In this document: piece after piece, positions 17,099 to 23,410 of the stretch
Layout of the letters: each line of letters begins with the position of its first letter
How positions within the stretch are numbered: position 1 is the stretch's first letter
Assembly (NCBI RefSeq): GCF_009604375.1
Contig: NZ_WEGH01000003.1
Location: 682,001 to 746,000, forward strand
DNA length: 64,000 nt
Source of the DNA: Actinomadura macrotermitis
GTDB taxonomy: Bacteria > Actinomycetota > Actinomycetes > Streptosporangiales > Streptosporangiaceae
Direction of reading: 5' to 3'
Notes under the pieces: generated by a model
What the model was told of the DNA's origin: nothing
What the model saw: the letters and a program-made list of their open reading frames with translations, nothing else
Database searches by the model: none
Translations under genes and position numbers: made by a program

Positions 17099-17196
17099 TA
17101 GGCTTTCGCGTGCTTCGTCTCGCGAGGGGGCGTGGCGTCCTCCGGCCGTGACGGGCGGCGGGCGCGCCCAGGGCCACGGCGGGAACGCCAGGCGTT

Positions 17197-18015
17197 TCAG
17201 GTGGATGCCGGCGGGCGGCGGGCGGTGACCGTCACGGTGGCGATGCCCAGGTCGAAGAAGCCCGGGTCGTCGAACTGCGCGAGGGCGGTGTCCGCGTCGT
17301 CCTCAGACAGCTCGGGCAATTCGAGCAGTTCCGGCCAGAGCTGCTCGATGGTCAAGCGCCAGAACCTGGCCATCGCCGAGCCGGCACTGATCGGAGGGCA
17401 GGCGGCGCTCATAGAGGCCTCGACGAGCCCGGACTCCGCGATCAGGGTCGGCAGGTTGCGCGCCCATCGCGCGTCGTGGCCGAAGCTCCGGCCGAGCGCG
17501 GCGAGCACCCCCAGGCTGGTGCGGCGGAAGCAGTCATGGGGTGAGGACTCGAAGGGGAATAGGGCGGACTCTTCGAGGACCAGCCAGCCTCCGGGTGCGA
17601 GCCACTGGATCATCCGGCCGAGCACGGCATCCCGGCTCGGCAGGTGTGGCAGGAGGAAGCGGGTGTGGATCAGATCGAAGGAGGACGGCGGGAAGTCGTC
17701 GCTGGTGACGTCGTGGCGCAGATACCGCAGGTTCGGGCGCTCGTCCTCCTCGATCAGGTCAAGGTCCAGGTCGGTGGCGGTGACCGACCCCTTGGGGAAG
17801 CGGTCCGCCAGCCAGCGGGCGACCGACCCGGTGCCCGCGCCCACTTCGAGGCACCGCGCGTCCTTGCCGACGGGAACGGCGGCGAGGGTGGCGAAGCTCG
17901 CCGGATCCAGCGCCTCCGCAAGCGCGTCCACACGCTCCTTTTCGATGGGGTCGGCCTCTCCGTCGTCGCCGTGACTGAAAATCTCGTCACCGTACTTTTC
18001 ACCGTTGTCACCCAT
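17197..18015 (-). CDS. SAM-dependent methyltransferase, copy 1 of a duplicated pair
   Basis: ATG 18015 is preceded by GGAAGGAG at good spacing and gives 272 residues. Motif I is CLEVGAGTGSVARWLADRFP near residue 62. TATDLDLDLIEE follows for ribose binding, then HDVTSDDFPPSSFDLIHTRFLLPHLP and LAPGGWLVLEE, a Methyltransf_11/23-like pattern. The C-terminal 100 residues form the substrate cap. It differs from copy 2 (21282-22100) mainly in a 12-residue block around LAALGRSFGHDA and near WPELLELPEL. It probably methylates an intermediate of the decarboxylase/SDR pathway. Confidence 0.88.
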   Translation of the reverse strand: MGDNGEKYGDEIFSHGDDGEADPIEKERVDALAEALDPASFATLAAVPVGKDARCLEVGAGTGSVARWLADRFPKGSVTATDLDLDLIEEDERPNLRYLRHDVTSDDFPPSSFDLIHTRFLLPHLPSRDAVLGRMIQWLAPGGWLVLEESALFPFESSPHDCFRRTSLGVLAALGRSFGHDARWARNLPTLIAESGLVEASMSAACPPISAGSAMARFWRLTIEQLWPELLELPELSEDDADTALAQFDDPGFFDLGIATVTVTARRPPAST

Positions 18016-18240
18016 GAGCCGCTCCTTCCCTGGAGGGGGTGTCCCTTGTGCTGTGCGGATCACCGAATACGGAGCATCGGCCCTGTTCCATAGATCGGCG
18101 CCAGAACACGAAAGGAAAGGCCCGAAATCCCGGTTTCCGGGCGACGGATTTGCCGGATCGGTGTCCCGTTCGAATGGAGCCGAGATGCGGTGCTCCTCGA
18201 AGCATGACTAGCCGCAGCACGCACCCTTAAACCAGTCAGG

Positions 18241-18261
18241 AAAGATCGAATAATGATCTTT
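18241..18261. promoter_or_regulatory. 7+7 dyad in the methyltransferase leader, copy 1
   Basis: AAAGATC, a 7-base spacer (GAATAAT) and GATCTTT form a perfect dyad followed by T. The same dyad is conserved at 22356-22376 in the other repeat copy although the bases around it have diverged. It could be an operator for a repressor or a weak terminator. Confidence 0.45.
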
Positions 18262-18517
18262 TCTTGCCTCTCGAAGAGCGTCCGATCTTTTATGCCCCTG
18301 CCGGCTTTTCGTGATGCCGAGGACCTGCTCGAACGAGACTCAGGGCTTCCGGGGTGAGCGGCGCAGTCGTTGACGCTCCCGCCGGCCACTACCCACGCCA
18401 ACACAGCCCGCGGCCAGCAACGGCCGAAGAGAGCTTGCGGGTCGGCCCGCCGCGGAACCGGCCGAGCGCTCGCCGGGTCGGGGACAGGCCCTTGACGGAC
18501 GCCGCCGGATTTCGCGC

Positions 18518-18685
18518 TTACAGGTGGTTGCCGATCGCCGCCCTGAGGGCCGCACGGTCGAACACCAGATAACCGTTCTCAGGTGCCTTGCTGTCCCGGA
18601 CGATCACCGCATCGCGAGTCGCGGCCAACTCGACGCAGTGGCCTCCCTGGTCATCACTGCGCCTGGCCTTACGCCAAGAGGACAT
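18518..18685 (-). CDS. DUF397 domain protein
   Basis: This 55-residue frame is too short for usual cut-offs but is unmistakable: start MSSWRKARRSDDQGGHCVEL, then ATRDAVIVRDSKAPENGYLVFDRAALRAAIG. DUF397 is a small actinobacterial family normally encoded right after an XRE-type (Scr1/BldB-linked) regulator and acting with it, often as an antitoxin-like or developmental partner. GAGGAG stands just before ATG 18685. The expected upstream helix-turn-helix gene is absent (18690-18808 holds nothing recognisable), so this copy is orphaned between the methyltransferase and the decarboxylase. Confidence 0.85.
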   Translation of the reverse strand: MSSWRKARRSDDQGGHCVELAATRDAVIVRDSKAPENGYLVFDRAALRAAIGNHL

Positions 18686-18808
18686 CCGCTCCTCATGCCC
18701 CGTCTCCTACCCGTGCCGTACCCGAGCTACCAGCCGGCACCGCCAACGGCTGTTCCTGCACTCCTCAACCCCGTACTCCAACTGGATCCCTGGTGGTACC
18801 GCTCGAGG

Positions 18809-20227
18809 TCAGGGCCGTGCATCGTGGCGAACGGGCGGTGATGATGCGCCGGCCTGCTCGACGGCGTGAATCATCTGGGTCAGGGTCGCCGTGTCGGTGT
18901 TGGGAGAGATGAGCGTGGCGCGGAGCCAACGCTTACCGCCGATCACCGATGAAGCCAGGTGAAAGGTTCCGTCGTCCATCAGGCGGTCTCTGATGGTGAC
19001 CTGGTCGGCGTCGCTGCCCCGGTGGCGGAAGCACACGATGTTGAAGTCGGGCTTGGTCAGGACTTCGAACCCGTCACGGTCGGCGAGCAGGTCCCAGAGG
19101 AACAGGGCGTTGTGGTGGCAGTCGCGGACGTAGCGGGCCAAGCCGCTCTCGCCGTGCCAGGCCAGGGAGAGGAACACCTTCAGGCCCAGTTCGGCTTTGG
19201 AGCCTTCGATGGTGTGGGCCATGAGATCGGGGCCGGGGCGGGTCCCGTAGAACAGGTAGTCGGCTTTGAGGCCGGGCAAGCCGTCGAGGTCCTGGCGACT
19301 TCTCATCAAGAGCCCGGCAGCCAGCGTGGACGTGCGGAGCATTTTATGGGCGTCCCAGGTGACCGAGTCGGCCAGCGCGATGCCGTCGAGATGCTCCCTC
19401 AGGTTCGGGTCCAGGAGTGCCGAGCCGCCGTGGGCTGCGTCGACGTGCAACCAGACATCGCGTTCCCGGCAATGGTCCGCGATCTCACGCAGGGGGTCGT
19501 AGAGACCAGTGGCGGGGGCGCAGGAGTTGACCACGACCGCCAGGATGTTGCTTCCGGCGTGCCGGTGGGTGTCCATCGTCGCGGCGGCGATCGGGGGGCG
19601 TACCCGGCCCAGCTCGTCGACCGGGAGCGGATGGACCGCATGGGTTCCCAGTCCCATGATCGACGCTGCTCTGGCGACGGACACGTGCGCCCCCGGCGGC
19701 GCCAGGATGACCGGGGAAGGGGGGTTGCCGTGCTCTTCCGCGCCAGGGAACGCTCGTGCACGTGCGGCATGCAGGGCTGTCAGGTTGGCCAGCGAACCGC
19801 CATGCACCAAAACCCCACCCGACTCTGGTTCGGACCACCCGATCTTCGACAGCATCCATTGGACGACCTCGAGTTCCGCCGCTACCGCCGCGGCCCCCAT
19901 CTCGTGCAGTGACATGGCGTTGTTGGTGACCCCGTGCACGAGGTCGGCGATGGCGGCGCCGGTGGAGGGCACACCGCATTGGTGGGCCATGTAACCGGGG
20001 TGGTGCAGCCGGGTTCCTTCTTGGAGATAGGTCTCCAAGAAGGAACCCAGGGTTTGCGGTGTCATCCCCCCGCGCGTGATCCAGCCGGCCAGCGACATGA
20101 GCTCTCTGAGCTGGTCGGGTGATTTCCTGGACACCACGGGCCCATGACCGGCCTGCATGTCCCGCAGGTGAGCCGCCAAGACCGTGGCGGCCTGCTCGAC
20201 GGCCTCCTGGAATTCTTCCGGTCGCAT
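18809..20227 (-). CDS. Group II PLP-dependent decarboxylase
   Basis: Start ATG 20227 lies 23 bases after the SDR stop and gives 472 residues, the usual length of aromatic amino acid, tyrosine or diaminobutyrate decarboxylases. HHPGYMAHQ near residue 75 lines the substrate pocket. GAHVSVARA holds the ring-stacking His181, WLHVDAAHGGS holds the PLP-binding Asp263, and DSVTWDAHKML holds the Schiff-base Lys295. A cytoplasmic dimer removing the carboxylate of an L-amino acid is expected. The exact amino acid cannot be read from the sequence. With the SDR and flanking methyltransferases it suggests formation and methylation of an amine. Confidence 0.88.
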   Translation of the reverse strand: MRPEEFQEAVEQAATVLAAHLRDMQAGHGPVVSRKSPDQLRELMSLAGWITRGGMTPQTLGSFLETYLQEGTRLHHPGYMAHQCGVPSTGAAIADLVHGVTNNAMSLHEMGAAAVAAELEVVQWMLSKIGWSEPESGGVLVHGGSLANLTALHAARARAFPGAEEHGNPPSPVILAPPGAHVSVARAASIMGLGTHAVHPLPVDELGRVRPPIAAATMDTHRHAGSNILAVVVNSCAPATGLYDPLREIADHCRERDVWLHVDAAHGGSALLDPNLREHLDGIALADSVTWDAHKMLRTSTLAAGLLMRSRQDLDGLPGLKADYLFYGTRPGPDLMAHTIEGSKAELGLKVFLSLAWHGESGLARYVRDCHHNALFLWDLLADRDGFEVLTKPDFNIVCFRHRGSDADQVTIRDRLMDDGTFHLASSVIGGKRWLRATLISPNTDTATLTQMIHAVEQAGASSPPVRHDARP

Positions 20228-20250
20228 CAGAAATTCGCCTGCTTCCGTTC

Positions 20251-21144
20251 CTATCCGGCGGTGATCAAACCGGGATGGGCACCAAGGCCCATGGACGCGT
20301 CGATCACCGCCCCGTGCAGTACTCCGGCCACCGGAGAGGCCAGGAACCAGAGAAGACCAGCGATCTCCTGCGGTTCGATCAACCTTCCCCTGGGCAATCG
20401 TGCGATGAGCCGCTCGGCCTCGGGCCCAAGGAGCGGATCGAGGGTGGACTTGCGGAACATCGGGGTGTCGACGGCCCCCGGGCAGACGCAGAGCACATCC
20501 ACGGGCGCATGGGACAGCTCGGCGGCCCACTGCCGGGCCAGGAACGCCAGAGCCGCCTTGGACATGCCGTCGGAATCACGGAACCCAGGAAACGCGGCGA
20601 TACCGCCGTCGACCGAAGAAACCAGGATGATCTTCCCGAACCCGTTCTCGATCATCGCGGGCAGCAGCGCCTGCTTGAGCCACAATGGCCCCAGGCAGTT
20701 GATCCGGATGAACATCTCATCCTGACTTTGCGGGGTGCCTGCGGCGTCCTCAACGGTCTTGGAACCCACGGCGGCGTTGTTGATCAGCACATCGACCCGG
20801 CCGGGAAGCGCGGCCAAGAGCGCCTGGTGGCCGGCCGGATCGCCCTGGTCGAACGCAAATGCCCGCGGCGGCGGGCATCCGCGGCCGGTCAGTTCGGCGA
20901 TCAGTTGCTCCGCCCGGGCGCGGCCGTGGTGGTAGGTGAACCAGACCGTGTCGCCATGCTCAGAAAAGACCCGTACCGCCTCAGCCCCGATACCCGATGA
21001 ACCACCCGTGATCAGTACATTCCTGGCATTGAGGCCGGACGGTCGATGATCTGGCTGCGAAGATAGGGCGCTCTGCGACTGCCCCCGGCGCCGGGCGAGT
21101 CCCCGATCATCTTGATGACCAGATCCAAGTGATCCCTCTGCCAT
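20251..21144 (-). CDS. Short-chain dehydrogenase/reductase with altered catalytic Tyr
   Basis: ATG 21144 has GGAGG seven bases upstream. The SDR fold proper begins only at residue 42 (NVLITGGSSGIG), so the 297-residue product has a 40-residue extension. VDVLINNAAVG and ILVSSVDGG give the NNAG motif and the catalytic Ser. The expected YxxxK reads DGMSK, with Lys196 kept but the Tyr position held by Asp192. VCPGAVDTPMF follows. The enzyme may therefore use another acid, be non-catalytic, or catalyse a different reaction from classical NAD(P)H reduction. It is the first gene of the leftward group with the PLP decarboxylase. Confidence 0.82.
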   Translation of the reverse strand: MAEGSLGSGHQDDRGLARRRGQSQSALSSQPDHRPSGLNARNVLITGGSSGIGAEAVRVFSEHGDTVWFTYHHGRARAEQLIAELTGRGCPPPRAFAFDQGDPAGHQALLAALPGRVDVLINNAAVGSKTVEDAAGTPQSQDEMFIRINCLGPLWLKQALLPAMIENGFGKIILVSSVDGGIAAFPGFRDSDGMSKAALAFLARQWAAELSHAPVDVLCVCPGAVDTPMFRKSTLDPLLGPEAERLIARLPRGRLIEPQEIAGLLWFLASPVAGVLHGAVIDASMGLGAHPGLITAG

Positions 21145-21194
21145 GCCTGTACCTCCGAGACAAAATTCGCCCCGTCACAAGAATCCATTTCCAA
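21012..21194 (-). CDS. Possible 60-residue protein overlapping the SDR start
   Basis: A TTG at 21194 lies six bases after GGAGG, and an ATG follows two codons later. The frame runs 60 codons and ends with ATGTACTGA inside the beginning of the SDR fold, out of frame with the SDR. Third positions are G/C-rich through the middle, as in real genes here. It could be a small coupled protein. It could also be the original 5' part of the SDR gene displaced by a one-base indel. I do not recognise the sequence. Confidence 0.3.
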   Translation of the reverse strand: MEMDSCDGANFVSEVQAWQRDHLDLVIKMIGDSPGAGGSRRAPYLRSQIIDRPASMPGMY

Positions 21195-21281
21195 TTGTGT
21201 CCTCCGCGCACGCCGACGCTCACCTACGTCGAAACACGCCCTAGGCCTTCTCGTGTGGAGGCGTGTCGTTCTGCGGCCGTT

Positions 21282-22100
21282 TCAGGTGGATGCCGGCGGG
21301 CGGCGGGCGGTGACCGTCACGGTGGCGATGCCCAGGTCGAAGAAGTTCGGGTCGTCGAACTGCGCAAGGGCGGTGTCCACGTCCTCCTCGGACAACTCGG
21401 GCAGCTCGATCAGTTCCGATCTGAGCTGCTCGATGGTCAAGCGCCAGAATCCGGCCATCGCCGAGCCGGCACTGATCGGAGGGCAGGCGGCGCTCATGGA
21501 CGCCTCGGCGAGCCCCGACTCCGCGATCAGGGTCGGCAGGTTGCGCGCCCACCGGGAGTCGTTGCCGAAGCGCTCGGCGATCACGGTGAACACCCCCAGG
21601 CTGGTGCGGCGGAAGCAGTCATGGGGCGAGGACTCGAAGGGGAACAGGGCGGACTCTTCGAGGACCACCCAACCTCCGGGCGCGAGCCATTCGATCATCC
21701 GGCCGAGCACGGCGTCACGGCTCGGCAGATGCGGCAGGAGGAAGCGGGTGTGGATCAGGTCGAAGGAGGACGGCGGGAAGTCGTCGCTGGTGACGTCGTG
21801 ACGCAGATACCGCAGGTTCGGGCGCTCGTCCTCCTCGATCAGGTCAAGGTCCAGGTCGGTGGCGGTGACCGACCCCTTGGGGAAGCGGTCCGCCAGCCAG
21901 CGGGCGACCGACCCGGTGCCCGCGCCCACTTCGAGGCACCGCGCGTCCTTGCCGACGGGAACGGCGGCGAGGGTGGCGAAGCTCGCCGGATCCAGCGCCT
22001 CCGCAAGCGCGTCCACACGCTCCTTTTCGATGGGGTCGGCCTCTCCGTCGTCGCCGTGACTGAAAATCTCGTCACCGTACTTTTCACCGTTGTCACCCAT
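21282..22100 (-). CDS. SAM-dependent methyltransferase, copy 2 of a duplicated pair
   Basis: The 272-residue product (ATG 22100, GGAAGGAG upstream) is identical to copy 1 over roughly its first 140 residues, including the SAM-binding CLEVGAGTGS and TATDLDLD motifs. The C-terminal part differs at scattered sites and in one block (FTVIAERFGNDS in place of LAALGRSFGHDA). Both copies keep full-length open frames, so both may work, perhaps on successive positions or substrates. It is the outermost gene of the leftward group, reading toward the SDR and decarboxylase but separated from them by the SDR promoter region. Confidence 0.88.
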   Translation of the reverse strand: MGDNGEKYGDEIFSHGDDGEADPIEKERVDALAEALDPASFATLAAVPVGKDARCLEVGAGTGSVARWLADRFPKGSVTATDLDLDLIEEDERPNLRYLRHDVTSDDFPPSSFDLIHTRFLLPHLPSRDAVLGRMIEWLAPGGWVVLEESALFPFESSPHDCFRRTSLGVFTVIAERFGNDSRWARNLPTLIAESGLAEASMSAACPPISAGSAMAGFWRLTIEQLRSELIELPELSEEDVDTALAQFDDPNFFDLGIATVTVTARRPPAST

Positions 22101-22355
22101 GAGCCGCTCCTTCCCTGGAGGGGGTGTCCCTTGTGCTGTGCGGATCACCGAATACGGAGCATCGACCCTGTTCCGGACGCCCTCTCGCAGTCGCGGCCTG
22201 TTTCGATGATCGGTACCGAAGCGCGAGGGGAACGGCTCGAAATCCCGGTTTCCGGGCGACGGATTCGCCGGATCTTCGTCCCGTTCGAGCGGAGCCGAGA
22301 TGCGGTGCTCCTCGAAGCATGGGTAGCCGCCACAGACGCCCTTAAACCAGGAAAG

Positions 22356-22376
22356 AAAGATCGAATAATGATCTTT
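22356..22376. promoter_or_regulatory. 7+7 dyad in the methyltransferase leader, copy 2
   Basis: AAAGATC-N7-GATCTTT is conserved with the copy at 18241-18261. Confidence 0.45.
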
Positions 22377-22429
22377 TCCTGCCCCTGGAAGAGCGCCTGA
22401 TATTTTATGTCCCTATCGGCTTTTATATG

Positions 22430-22792
22430 ATGCCGAGAACCTGCTCGAACGAGGCTCAGGGCTTCCGGGAGGCCGGCGCACCCGTGCGGGGGTGGCGGCC
22501 CGGGGCCGCCCGGCCCGCCGCGGGACTCGCGTGCGAGCTGGCCACCAACGCCCTCAAGCACGCCGCCCTGCCCAGCGAACAGCTCCTCGTCTCGCTCTAC
22601 CTCACCGACGACAGCCCCGTGGTGGAGGTCCGCGACGGCTCGGGCGAGCCGCCGCGACTGCAGGGCTTCGACGACGAGTCCACCTCCGGACGCGGCCTGG
22701 CCATGGTCGACGCGATGGTGGCGTCCTGGGGCCACGAGCGGCTCGCCTCCGGCGGCAAGTGCGTCTACGCCGTCCTGCGGACCTCGGCCTGA
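22430..22792 (+). pseudogene. N-terminally truncated HATPase (RsbW/SpoIIAB-like) protein
   Basis: The frame contains the N box of GHKL ATPases (ELATNALKHAA), VEVRDGSGEPPRL, the G box in STSGRGLAMVDAMVASWGHE, and an ending typical of the 140-150-residue actinobacterial anti-sigma-factor-like ATP-binding proteins. The first 40 or so residues are replaced by translated repeat sequence (codons before about 22470), so the native start was lost at the duplication boundary. A product from ATG 22430 is conceivable but would lack the first strand and helix. Confidence 0.7.
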
Positions 22793-22798
22793 GCCGGC

Positions 22799-23323
22799 TC
22801 AGCGGCAGAGCTTGCCGAGGTCCTCGCTGAACGTCGGGAACTCGGCGCGCGCCTCGGCGAGGATCTGCCGGGCGGGGCGGCGCGGGGTCGTCGCGTGCCG
22901 TTCGGCGATCGCGGTCAGGGCCGTGTTCGGCGTCCCCTCCACGGCCTTGAACTCGGTGGCCTCCATCGGGCCGACGCCGTCGGCCAGCACCCACAGGAAG
23001 TCCGACAGGTTCCCGGCCACCACGCCGTTCTCGCCCTCGGAGCCCAGGAACACCACCGGCTGCGCGGCGAGGGGGCGTCCCGGCCGCGCGAGCCAGATGG
23101 CGGCGAGGCCGCCCGTGCCGTCCTGGCCGAACACCCGGTAGGCGTCGCCGTCGAGGTCGGGGTTGCCGGTCCAACTGCGCAGCCAGTCGGTGGTCTCCTC
23201 GGCGGAGTCGAAGGCGTCGTAGGGCTCGAAGTCGATGTCGTCGCCCTCGCCCCGGTAGACGAACTCGACCTCGGCCACGTCGGCCAGGGCGGGCGGGAAG
23301 CGGCGGTCGTCGGTCTGGCTCAT
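22799..23323 (-). CDS. SUKH (SMI1/KNR4-like) family protein
   Basis: The 174-residue acidic protein has the mid-region VFLGSEGENGVVAGNLSDFLWVLADGVGPMEA. This fits the SMI1/KNR4/SUKH fold: a hydrophobic strand, then a GS-EGE turn and a FLWVLADG helix. SUKH proteins often serve as immunity proteins to contact-dependent or polymorphic toxins, though many single-copy ones are uncharacterised. No toxin gene is adjacent. Its neighbour on the right is a divergent exporter, so the 23324-23410 gap holds two promoters. Confidence 0.65.
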   Translation of the reverse strand: MSQTDDRRFPPALADVAEVEFVYRGEGDDIDFEPYDAFDSAEETTDWLRSWTGNPDLDGDAYRVFGQDGTGGLAAIWLARPGRPLAAQPVVFLGSEGENGVVAGNLSDFLWVLADGVGPMEATEFKAVEGTPNTALTAIAERHATTPRRPARQILAEARAEFPTFSEDLGKLCR

Positions 23324-23380
23324 GTGCGCAGACTAGCCAGGCCCTCCGACAGGGGTGCTAAGGTCTCGCCTCGATAGTCA

Positions 23381-23395
23381 GTTGGAAATTCCAAC
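23381..23395. promoter_or_regulatory. 15-bp palindromic operator candidate before the MFS gene
   Basis: GTTGGAAATTCCAAC is a perfect 7+1+7 palindrome 15 bases before the exporter start and just before its ribosome binding site. This is the usual place for a TetR- or MarR-type repressor site. Confidence 0.5.
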
Positions 23396-23410
23396 CCACT
23401 TGGAGTGGTG

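Larger units (their letters stand above)
17194..18353. repeat. Direct repeat, copy 1 (methyltransferase plus leader)
   Basis: This segment and 21279-22469 are direct copies offset by 4,085 bases at the methyltransferase 3' end. Similarity runs from GTTTCAGGTGGATG through the methyltransferase, its ribosome binding site and about 330 bases of leader, to GGGCTTCCGGG. The 5' half of the gene and 45 bases of leader are almost identical. The 3' third of the gene and the distal leader have diverged. Confidence 0.9.
21279..22469. repeat. Direct repeat, copy 2 (methyltransferase plus leader)
   Basis: This is the partner of 17194-18353. Left of it the CCCTAGGCCTTCTCGTG sequence at 21238-21254 corresponds to the DNA that follows the mobile unit in copy 1, so this copy shows the empty target site. 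Right of it the repeat ends inside a truncated ATPase-like gene. Confidence 0.9.
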
